Positions 51,030-60,563 of a stretch of DNA of 64,000 bases are shown here, piece after piece. A model generated the notes under the pieces. That model was not told the origin of the DNA, did not search any database, and saw nothing but the letters and a program-made list of their open reading frames with translations. Positions within the stretch are counted from its first letter, which is position 1. Every line of letters starts with the position of its first letter. The position numbers and the translations under genes were made by a program. This DNA comes from Medakamo hakoo (taxonomy: Eukaryota > Chlorophyta > Trebouxiophyceae > Coccomyxaceae). The stretch spans positions 868,001 through 932,000 of the forward strand of contig CP089450.1 of NCBI GenBank assembly GCA_026636295.1. Direction: 5' to 3'.

Positions 51030-54000
51030 TCACTCGTGCAACCCTTCCAACGGCCGGCCGCCGCGCCCGCGCCGGCGGCGGCTCCCGCTCCCACCCGTGG
51101 ACGCGGCCGCTGCAGCCGCCGCCGCACCCGCCGTCGCGCCCGACGGCCGCCAGTCCGCCAGCGCGGCCGCCAGGCCATCCCCGCCCGCGGCTGACAGGAG
51201 CTTTTTGACGGCGGCCCGCTGGTCCCGGTCAGAGTGCGTGCCGCCCAGGCGGGCGGCCAGGGCGTCGACGCTGGCCGGGGTGGCCCGGGGCAGGGAGGAG
51301 AGGAGGGTGGCCCGCGCCGTGCCGTCGGGCGGCGGCGCGCCCGGCGGTGGCGGGGTCGCGAGCTCGGCCACGAGGATGTCGCGGACGAGGGCCAGGGCCT
51401 CGGCCTGGGCCGACGCCGCGGCGGCGCAGCCCAGCGCGGCCAGGGCGCCCGCCAGCATGTCGCCCGCCACCAGGGCCCGGGCGGGCGGGTACGACGACAC
51501 GAGCGGGATGGACGCCCGGCACACGGCCGCGGCCCGGCCGACCGACTCGTCCGGCCACCACAAGACGGCGGCGGCCGTCAGCACGGCGGCCGTCGCCGCG
51601 TCGGGCGACGCGGCCAGCAGGAACTCCAGGGCCGACGGCGCGGCGGGGTGGGGCGGCAGCGCGGCCCCGCCCGGGTGCGCGGGCGGCGGGGAGGGCAGCG
51701 ACCCGACGGCCTGCACGGCGCCCGCCAGGCCGTCCGGCAGGGGCGGCCGGTCCACGCACGCCTTGAGCAGCGCCGTGTGCTCCTGCGTCAGCTCGCGCAT
51801 GAGGCGCTCCGCCACGACCTCGGCCTCGGCGCGGGCGGCGCCGCCGCACCCGCCGCCGCCGCCGCCGCCGCCGTCGGCGGACGGCGAGGCGGACGCGGTG
51901 AACGCGCCCCACGCGCCGCGCAGCACGGCCAGCGTGTGTGGGAGGAGGGGGGCCAGGACGGGGGCCAGCCAGGCGGACCGGGACGCCGGGTCGGGCGGGC
52001 AGCCGCGGACCAGGGGCAGGGCCACGTGGCGTTCCAGCAGGCGGACGTGGCGCGGCTCCATGAAGGCCAGGGCGTCGCCGCCGAGGGCGGCCGCCCAGCC
52101 GGGCGAGGGGGCGCCGCCGCCGGGCGCCCCAAGGCCGTACACGCCGCCGCCGCCGCACCCCGCCAGGACGCCGCACACCTGGTACAGGGCTTCGCGGACC
52201 TGGCGCAGCCAGCCGCGGACCGCGCCCAAGCCCGGCCCCGCCTGCGTGGCGTCGGCCGGGTCGGACTCTGCGGCCGCGGCGGCCGCGCGCGCGGCGACGG
52301 CCGCGGCGGCCGTGCCGCCCGCGCCCCGCGCCGCCGCCGCGGCGGCCGCCGCCCGGTCCGCGGCCCGGTCCGCGGCCGACGGCTTCAGAATGGCCGCGAC
52401 CTCGCGCGGGCCCAGGTCGAAGGCGGGCGCCGCGTGGGCCAGCGGCCCGCCCGGCGACCGCAGGGCCGGGTCCCAGCACCCGTGCAGGCACCAGAGCGTC
52501 TGCAGGGCGGGCGTGAACGCCCAGGCCAGGTGGGCGCCGAGCGCGACCCAGGGCGGGTGGGAGGCCGCGGCGGCGGCGGCCGCGGCCTGGACGGCCGGCG
52601 GCGAGCCGGCGGGCGCGCCGGGCGGCGCGCACCGCTTCACCACGCGCTCGACCGTCTGGGCGGCGACGTAGAGCGCCCACCGCCCCGCGCCGCCGGCGAC
52701 GGGCGACGCCGCCGGCTCGGTGCCGGGCGGCAGGAAGTGGGCGGCGAAGGCGGGGGGCGACGCCAGGGCGGCCGCAATGGCTGGGTCGGACCAGACGGCC
52801 CGGGCGGGGGCGAGCGCCCACTCCACGACGCCCGGCAGCAGCGGTGCGCCGGCGGGCCCGGCGCCCACGGCGGCCGCGACGCACGCGTCGGCCAGCATGG
52901 CGCGTTCGGCCGGCCACAGCGCGCCTGACGAGGCCAGGGCTTCGACCTGCGCGCCCAAGCCCTGCAAGTGCGGCGCCCAGGCGCGCGGCGCGGCGCGGGC
53001 CAGCGCGACGGCCGCGCCGCACGCGCGGCCGCGCGCGGCCACGATGGCGCGCCACCCGGGCGGCGGCCGCGCCGGCGGCACGGGCCGGGCGGCCGCCGGG
53101 ATGGAGGAGGCGGCCGACGCGTCGTCCGTGCCGGGCGGCAGCGGCAACGCCGCCAGCAGGTCAAAGACGCGGCCGCCGGCGAGGGGGGCGAGCTCCGGGC
53201 GCGCAGCGACGAGCGGGCCAAACGCTTCCAGGGCCCGCGCGTGCAGGGAAGACGCGCCGGCCGTGGCCGGGGCGGGCGACGAGACGAGCGCGCGCAGCAG
53301 GGCTTCCATGCCGTCCAGGGCCGCGGCGGGCGGTGGCGCGGCCGGCGCGGGCGCGGGCGAGGGCGACCGGCCGTCGGCGGGCGGCGCGCGCGGGGGTGGG
53401 GGGGCAGGCCCGCCCGGTCGCGCAGACGGCGGGACGTGCGCGCCGCACACGGCCGTGACCACGCCCTCCACGAAACAGACGGACGCTTCCAGGTCGGCTT
53501 CTGCTGCAGACGCGGCGGGCGGCAAGGGTTGACCGGCCGCAGCGGCGGCGGCGGCGGCGGGCGCGGCAGCCGCAACAGCCGCGAGCGCGCCGCCCAGCCT
53601 GCGCGCGGCCGCCGCCAGCGCCGCGTCTGGCAGCAGCGCCGCCGCCAGGCGCACCAGGCGGGACAGGCCCGCCCGGTAGTCGTGCAGGAACGCCTTGTAG
53701 TCGGCCGCCGTGTCAAAGCCGGGCGGCGGCTCGTCCAGCTCGTCGCCGCCGGCGGTGGACGCGCCGAGCATGCCGCCGCCGGCCGACGCGCCGCCGGCGC
53801 CGCCGGCGTGCGGGCGGCGGTCGCCCGGGCCGCCGCCCACCCCCACCCTCAGCTGTTCACCGGCCAAGTCCATCAGGGCGGCCACGCAGTCGAGGGGGAT
53901 GACGTCCCGGGCGGCGGCGGCGGCCGCGACGTCGGACGGCGTCGCCGGCGCGGCGGGCGGGGGGGACGCGGCGCGTGGGTGGTGGGCGGCCGCGGCCGCG

Positions 54001-55468
54001 TGGTAGCGCCCGTCGGCGGCCGCGGCCGCGGGGCCGCCGACGGCGGAGGCCAGCAACGCCACCCACATCGGCAACGCCCGCCCGGCCAGGGGCAGGTGCG
54101 GGTGCCTGGAAAAGGACAGCATCGTCCGCAAGAAGCCTTCCCGGGCGGGGCGCCCGCCGGGCAGGCGGTGCAGGTGGTGGCCGCCAAACGACGCGCACGC
54201 TTCGGCCAGGCGCGCGCCGACCTCCTCGCCGTCGCCGTCCGGGCCCAGGGCTTCGGCCGCGCCGGGCGCGGCGATGACGGCGTCGGCGGCAGAGGCCAGC
54301 GCACCGCCCACCGCACCCATGGCGGCGTCGTAAGGGCCCGGCGCCTCCGCGCCCTGCTTGCGGCCGGCCGCGGTCTTCAGCACGTCGAGCGCGGCCAGGC
54401 GCAGGGCCTCGCCCTCCCCGCCCGCGGCCGCCGGGTCGGCCAGGGCGGGCGCGGACAGCAGCGAGCCGCACGCGGCCAGCAAGCCCGCCCCCGCCATGTC
54501 GCTGAGCGGCGCCCACTCGGCGTGGGCGGCGGCCGCGTCCAGGGCGGCCTTGGCGGCCGCGGCGGAGGAGCGAGCAGTGGCGGGCGGGGCGCCGGGCGTG
54601 AGAGCGGCGGTCACGCCACCGCTCACGGCCGCCGCGAAAAAGGCCAGGACTTGCGGCAGGGTTCCAGCCAGGGCTGCTAAGAGGGCCCGGCGTGCGTCCG
54701 CGGCCAAGTCGTCCGAGTAGACCGCGACTTCTTCCGCGGCGAAGCGGAGTGTGAGCGACGCGGCTTCGACCGCTTCGGGCGGGCCGGGCGGCGGGGGGGC
54801 CGCCGGGCCGGCGCCCCGCCACCCCGCGGCGGCGAGGAGTTCCGGCACCAACGCCGCCCACAGCGCTGGTCCCTGACGTTTGGCGACCAGCGCGAGCAGC
54901 AAGGCCGCCTTGCTCCGGACCGCCCAGGGCGCGGGCGACGCGGCCGGCGGCCCACCCGCCGCCTGGCGCAGCAGGGCCAGGGCCAGGTCGGCCAGGGCCT
55001 TTTGGTCCGCCGCACCAAACTCGTCCCACCGCGGGCCCGCGACCAGCGCGGACAGCAGTTGCAGGCCAAAGTGCTGGGCTTCGAGTGGGCGGCCGGGCGC
55101 GGCCAAGGCCGCGCCGACAGAGGCGGCCGCGCGCGGGTCGCCGGACTTGAGCTGGGGGATGGCATGGTTGGGGTGGGGTTGATGGGGAGGAATGAGGCGT
55201 GCACTGATGCGATGCCGCGTCTGGCCGTGGACGCAAGGCCCTCTCTCAGCCATCGGACGGGGCGGGATGGGCGGGCGGGCGGGCGGGATGGGGCGTGCCG
55301 GGCGGTGCTGACGCATCGGTCAGTGCGAAGAACGGACAGGGAAAAACAGCCCGCTCCACGTGCCTGGTTCTGCAGCGCGACCACGCCCTCACGTGCGGCG
55401 GGCGGCGCGGTGGGCGAGCCCGCGTTGACAATGAGGGCGGTCCACTCGTCCAGGGTGGCGGGGTCCAT
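51030..55468 (-). CDS. XPO5: Exportin-5 / HASTY nuclear export receptor
   Basis: Exons in transcript order are 55468..55364 and 55151..51030, giving 1408 residues. The only splice that keeps frame uses a GC donor (CAG|GCACGT) with a normal CAG acceptor. Exon 1 ends AAREGVVALQNQ and exon 2 continues LKSGDPRAAASVGAALAA. That matches the importin-N start of HASTY. Helical repeats with the XPO5 pattern follow: HFGLQLLSALVAGPRWDEF, then WAVRSKAALLLALVAKRQG and LTLRFAAEEVAVYSDDLAAD. The rest is HEAT-like, with Ala/Gly/Pro inserts, hence about 200 residues longer than plant HASTY. RanGTP-dependent export of tRNA, eEF1A or small-RNA precursors is the family role; HASTY supports miRNA function in plants. 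Confidence 0.78.
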
Positions 55469-55998
55469 CGCGGCGGGTGTTTTGTTGCGTCGAGGCCGGG
55501 CCGTCGTCAATGGCCTCGCAGCCTGTTGTCTCTCGCCTCGGGCCGGCTGCGCGAGCCTCCGCCGGTGCCGGGCGGGACGAGCGTGGGGCCGTGTGCGCGC
55601 GCGCGCGTGCCGCGAGGAAGAGGGGTGTGGCGAGGGCCCGGCGCGCGCGGCAAGCGGCCTCCCCCTCTTTCTTTTTTTTTTTGCGGTTCTGGTTTGGCCG
55701 CCCGCTCACACTCGCACCAACCCGGGCACGGAAACCCCGGGCACACCAAACACGAAAAAAAAAAGCGGGCACACGGCCGCACGCCCACACAGCCCTGCGC
55801 ACCCGCCACTCACGCCACAAGGAGCTCGAGGCTCGCGGCGCTTGCTGCCCCTGCTCAGCCGTGTGTGCGCACGTCCGCGCGTCTCGTCTTTCTTTTGTCA
55901 GCGTGCGCGCGCGAGTGGCCTGCCTCCTCGGCCCCTTCCGGTCATCATCCGCCCACCTCTCCCGTCCGTTCCACCCACCCATTTCCGTCCATTTCCAC
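55469..55998. promoter_or_regulatory. Divergent region, exportin-5 / F-box gene
   Basis: 530 bases between opposed starts. It holds a T run at 55671-55682, an A run at 55756-55765 and CT/CA-rich sequence before the F-box start. No conserved frame or core promoter motif is seen. Confidence 0.45.
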
Positions 55999-57540
55999 AT
56001 GGGCGACGCCCCGATGCCACGCCTGGCGCCGCGCGGCCGGCCCACGCTGATCACCGACTTGCCCACGGACGTCCTCTCCTACATCATCTCCCTCGTTCCA
56101 GGTGAGCTCCCCGAATTTACGCCCCTTTACGGGCGCGTCCGCCTGTCGGTCGTCTGCCGGGCGTTTGCCGACGCGATCCGCCCGCCGAGCGCGGTGTGGG
56201 AGGACATCGACATCGACTTCGCTGGTAAAGTCAATGGCGAGGGATTGCGCGAGCAATACAACACCCCCAGCCAGCAGGGTGCGTACGGCACCCTAGAGCG
56301 CGCCATGCAGGTCGCCGGGCCGTGCGTGCGCCGCTTCGCCTTCTATTTAAATTCCAACGAGAATGAGGATGCGTATGCAGCCTGGGACTGGGTTGAACGA
56401 GTCCTCGCCGCCACGCCTTGCGTACAGCGTGTGGACGCGGATTCTGCTGTCCGTGTTGAGGCCCCGCCGCCCATGATCTCGGCCAGGCGTGCCGCCATCA
56501 TGGACTTTTGGGGCGAGTACATAACGGGCACTGGGAGCGGCATGGACCACGTCCTAGCTCTCCACCGCCGCCTGGTCGCCGTCGACCGCCAGGCAGGCAG
56601 TGTTGCGGCCCGGTCGGTGCCCGTGCTGACGACTGTGGGGAATCTGAACCTGGCGGTGGGAATCACGTTCCCTGGGGGTGCGAGCGTTCACGAGCAGCGC
56701 GCGCTTTTGTTCATCCGTTCGTTCGCGGCCGACGTGGGGCAGCACCTCACGCGGCTGCATTTACCCATAGCTGAGGATACGTCGCCGACCACCGCACCCG
56801 CATGTGTGGATCACCTGCCTGCGCTGCGGGAGCTGCATGTTGGTTGGTGCGACGACGACCCCCTCGACCTGCGGAGCGTGGTGACGCCGCCGCGCGGGTT
56901 GACCTGCTTGGTCGTCGACTCGACGTCGGAAGAGACCGTCCTCCTCCCGCCCGCCATCATGGCGCGGCTTCAGGTCATGGGCTTGAGCTGCGACGATGCC
57001 CGTGAGCCGCCTGTCTGCCTGCGTGATGCGGGAAACTCGTTTCGCCGCCTCACCCGGCTGGTGTACGGCGGAAAGACAGGCGGCTGGCCGCCTGACCTCG
57101 GTTGGTGGGCCACGCCTGAGTTTGCGGTGCCCACTCTAGTTGTGCTGGAAGTGGCTGCTCCAAGCTTTACGCTGGGTGCGGTTGACGGGCCGGCCTGGGC
57201 TGCGACAGTCGCGTCGACCACGCTGCCGCGCCTGGAACGCCTGGCGCTGTTCCAGTGGAAGGGAACCCGACACCATCTCCACACCCTCCACGCTCTTCCA
57301 GGGTGGGTGTATGGGCCGGTCTTTGAAGGCAGCGGAGGCATGCCTGCCGACGCGGTTGCCGAAGCCATCACCCACAGCCTGCCCGCAGCGGCGGCGGCCG
57401 CTGGGCGTAGCCTGTCCGTGCACGTGCAGGGTTGGAACTCTCACTGGGACACTGTTTCGGGGCAGGTCAACCCGCAGATTAAAGAGGATCCCGAGATTTT
57501 CCTCGTCACGCTGAAGTACGAGGCCCGGCAGGTGCGGTGA
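55999..57540 (+). CDS. F-box protein with LRR-like C-terminal region
   Basis: This is a single exon of 513 residues. The F-box lies near residues 19-60: LITDLPTDVLSYIISLVPG, then an inserted ELPEFTPLYG, then RVRLSVVCRAFADAIRPPS. Such proteins load targets onto SCF ubiquitin ligases. The rest alternates leucine/valine strands with loops (LTRLHLPIAED, LPALRELHVGWCDDD, GLTCLVVDSTSEE, LERLALFQW), like an irregular LRR domain. The target is unknown. The gene lacks the poly-Ala/Gly/Pro tracts of its neighbours and uses A/T-ending codons more freely (for example GAG AAT GAG GAT GCG TAT). It may belong to a fast-evolving, multi-copy F-box family. Confidence 0.75.
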   Translation: MGDAPMPRLAPRGRPTLITDLPTDVLSYIISLVPGELPEFTPLYGRVRLSVVCRAFADAIRPPSAVWEDIDIDFAGKVNGEGLREQYNTPSQQGAYGTLERAMQVAGPCVRRFAFYLNSNENEDAYAAWDWVERVLAATPCVQRVDADSAVRVEAPPPMISARRAAIMDFWGEYITGTGSGMDHVLALHRRLVAVDRQAGSVAARSVPVLTTVGNLNLAVGITFPGGASVHEQRALLFIRSFAADVGQHLTRLHLPIAEDTSPTTAPACVDHLPALRELHVGWCDDDPLDLRSVVTPPRGLTCLVVDSTSEETVLLPPAIMARLQVMGLSCDDAREPPVCLRDAGNSFRRLTRLVYGGKTGGWPPDLGWWATPEFAVPTLVVLEVAAPSFTLGAVDGPAWAATVASTTLPRLERLALFQWKGTRHHLHTLHALPGWVYGPVFEGSGGMPADAVAEAITHSLPAAAAAAGRSLSVHVQGWNSHWDTVSGQVNPQIKEDPEIFLVTLKYEARQVR

Positions 57541-57723
57541 GGGGAGGGGGAGACGACAGAGATGGGCGTGGGGAGCGGCGGCGGTGGCGAGGGAGAAGGA
57601 AAAGAAATGGAGAGGGAGAGTGCGGGATGGTGGGTTGAGGCTCTGCACTTTTTCGGAGGCGGCGGGCGGAGCGGGAGAAAGAAGGGAGTGCGCGCGCGGG
57701 TGTGTCAACACGACGAGCCCTGG

Positions 57724-60145
57724 TCACCGCCCCCGCTCCACAAACACCGCTTCACACGTGCTCTCCGCCCTCAAAAACGCCACCGCCGCGCTGACGTTGT
57801 CCCCCGACCCTCGCCCCAGCGCTTCGTGCACCAACCTCTTCGCCGCGAGCGCCGGGTCTTTGACCGTGTCCCGCACCAACCCAGCCGCTTCGGCGTCGGT
57901 CACCACATCCCACAAGCCGTCGCTGGCCAGGATGAGGGCGGCGTCGCGTGCGTTGCCGCCGGCCAGGCGCCGGGCCGTGACGGTGGGGGAACAGGTCAGG
58001 CCAGAGGCCGTCGCGTCGGCGTCGCCCAGCGCGCGCGTCACGGCCAGGCCGGCCGCGCCCAGCCGCCACCCGCCCGCGTCGAAGCGGTGGAGGTTGGCGT
58101 TCGCGTCGCCCACGGACGCAAGCACCCTTCGCCTTTCCGCCTCATCGTCCGCGACGTGGTCCGTCGTCAGCCGGAGGGCGGACCCGTCCTCCGCGACCAG
58201 CACGGCCCGCGCGTCGCCCGCCCCCGCCACGAACAGCCAGTCCCGCCAGGCCAGGGCGAGCACGGCGGTCGCGCCGGACGGCTGGGGTGGAGGGCGGCCG
58301 GCTGCCGAGGCAGCAGCCGCGCCAGCGGCCTCCCTCTCCAGCCAGCCGGCGTGCAGGTCGGCAAAGGCGGACGCGAGCGCGGCCGCGGGGTGGGCGGCCG
58401 CGTCGGGCCCGCACCACCGCCGGCGCACGGCTTCCACGGCGTGTTCCGCGGCAAAGACGGCCGTCCCCGCGCCACGGTGCCCATCAAACACGGCCAGGAG
58501 GTGGCCGGGCCCGGACCCGGGCGCGCTGGGCAAGGGCGACGCAATGACCGCCGCGTCTTCCATGCGGTCCGCGCCGCGCGCGCCGGCCTGGGCGTGCAGC
58601 CCGGCCAGCAGCGGCGGCGGTGGAGCGGCCGGGGCGGTGGGAGGCGCGCCACCGTGGTCGTCAACGACGGCGTAAGTCGTGTCGCCAAACGAACAAGGAG
58701 AAGGTGGCGGCGGCCACCAGGCCGGGTCGGTCCAGGCGGTGGCGGAGGGTGGAGGCGGAGGCGGAGGTGGTGGTGGGGGAGCGGCCGCGCCCGCGCCCCC
58801 GCCGTCAACCATCGCCGGCTCGCCTTCGTCCTCACTCTCGCCCATGCCGCCGTACTCGGCGTCGACGATGGCCCGCAACCGCGCTTCCATGACCTCCGCA
58901 CTCGGCCGCCCGGCCGCGTCCGCGCCCCAGGCTGCGTCCAGCAGCGCGAGCAGCGCGGGCGGGCCGCCCGGCGGGATGCTCGGCCGCAGCCCAGCGCCCA
59001 CGACGGCCGCCGCCAGCTCCGCCCGCCCGTACCCGAAATCCAGGACCGTGTGCGCGGCAGGGTTGTCCCGGGTGGCATCCCTGTACGGCACGGCTTCGCC
59101 GGCGGCGACGCAGGCAATGGTGACGGCCAGGGCATACACATCGGCGGGCGGTGCGGGCGCCGCGCCGTCGCCGCCCATCAACACTTCCGGCGCCAGGAAC
59201 TCGAGCGTGCCGACGACGTGGCGGCGGGAGTGGCCGCCCGACGGTTTCGACGGCTTGGAAGAGCCGCTGCTGCTGGCCAGGGTGGCCGCGATGGCGGCGG
59301 CGCGGGAGCGTGGGTGGGCCGCGTCGTACGCGCCAGACACGTTTCCATCCGCGGCCTCACCCTCGTCGTCCTCCGCCGCTGCTTGCAGGTCCACGGCCAC
59401 GCCCAGGTCGCCCAGCCACGCCCGCTTCAAACCTCGGCTCAGCAGCACGTTCCCGGGCTTCACATCCCGGTGGACGATGCGGGCGGCGTGAAGGCGGGCC
59501 AGGGCGGCGGCGACGTCGGCGCCCAAGCGGGCGGCCGACGCCCACAGCCCGCCCGCCTGGTCAAGCCGCTTGAGGGTGCCGCCGTCGAGGGCAGTGGCCA
59601 GGGACCCGCCTGGCGCGCGTCGCACGGCCGCCCAGTAGTCGGGCGGGAGGGCGCGGGCTCCGACCAGGCGGAGCACGCGGCCGCCGCCGGCGCGGGCGAG
59701 GAGGGAGACTTCGGTGCGGAAGGCGGCGAGGTCGGCCGCCGACCGGATGGCCGGGCGCTTGACGGCGACGGGCGACGTGGCGGCGTCCAGTGCTGACACG
59801 CCGGCGAAGACGGTCGAGTGCGGGCCTTTGGCCAGCGGTGGGCCGGGGTCCAAGACGATGGAGGACGGCGCGGGCGCGGAGCCGGCCGGGAGGAGGGTGC
59901 AGGCCAGGGGCGGGCGGGCGAGGCCGCCCAGGCGCTCGGCCTGGGGAAGGGAGAGGGGGGGGGGGGGGGTGCAGTGAGGGTGCGGCCCCGTGCCCCTTTT
60001 TCCTTTCGCTCGCCAGCCCCGTCACTCTCTCTCGTACCTCTTGGAAGGCGCCGGCCCGGACGGCGGACGCCATGGCGGTGAGCGCTGCGGGCACGTCGAG
60101 TGGCGCCTCACCGCCGACGGCCGGCGGCCCGGGTTGGGCCGACAT
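57724..60145 (-). CDS. Protein kinase fused to PP2C phosphatase (plant PK-PP2C type)
   Basis: Exons in transcript order are 60145..60038 and 59940..57724, giving 774 residues in phase. The kinase domain (about residues 70-390) has a glycine loop LAKGPHSTVFAG, lysine VAVKRP, and catalytic loop IVHRDVKPGNVLL near residue 193. The metal loop reads LGDLGVAV, DLG in place of DFG. GTLEFLAPEVL is the activation-end motif. After a poly-Pro linker comes PP2C (about residues 485-774). It shows RMEDAAVIA, LAVFDGHRGAG, GDARAVLVAEDG, LAVTRALGD, ASDGLWDVV and SGDNVSAAV, with metal-binding aspartates present. Arabidopsis At2g40860 has the same kinase-PP2C order. One protein could both add and remove phosphate. 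Confidence 0.88.
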
Positions 60146-60563
60146 AGCGAACGACGCGGACAAACGGCGCAAGGCGCCGGCGCCGGCGTGCCAGCCGCGT
60201 CCAATGCGCGGGCGAACGGGTGATGCACGCACCGGCGTGCCCGGCCGGAAGGAAGAGTGCCGGAGGGAGCGGCGTCCCGGTCTTCCGCCCGCCCCGCGCG
60301 CACCCAAACGGCTCCGCGAAAAAAAAAAAAAAGAGAAAAAGGGGAATGGCCTTTGCGCCACGCCTTTTACTCACACCCTCACCCTCCGGCCGCGATTTTT
60401 TGAAGGGGTCCGCACCCCTGCATCGCGCGCCGCCCTCCCTCTGCTCAGTCTGCTTCTGCCAGCCACCCAGCGCGGCCGGGCTCCGTGAAATCCCAGGGTT
60501 TATTTCGCGCGCGCGTCCGACGGAAAAAAGGGAGGCAGCAGCAGCAGCAGGCGCAGAGACAGC
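60146..60563. promoter_or_regulatory. Divergent region, kinase-PP2C / CCCH zinc-finger gene
   Basis: 418 bases between opposed starts. It contains an A run at about 60319-60332 and a (GCA)n run at 60535-60550, 13 bases before the zinc-finger start and so probably in its 5' UTR. No TATA box is recognised. Confidence 0.45.
60535..60550 (+). repeat. (GCA)n microsatellite in the 5' leader of the CCCH gene
   Basis: About five GCA units end shortly before the start codon at 60564. It is a plausible site of length variation between strains. Confidence 0.85.

Noticed and set aside
56096-56110. GTGAGC after CCAG in the F-box gene as an intron donor
   Set aside because: No acceptor follows that keeps frame and the F-box; the reading frame continues cleanly through it, leaving only an insert in the F-box.
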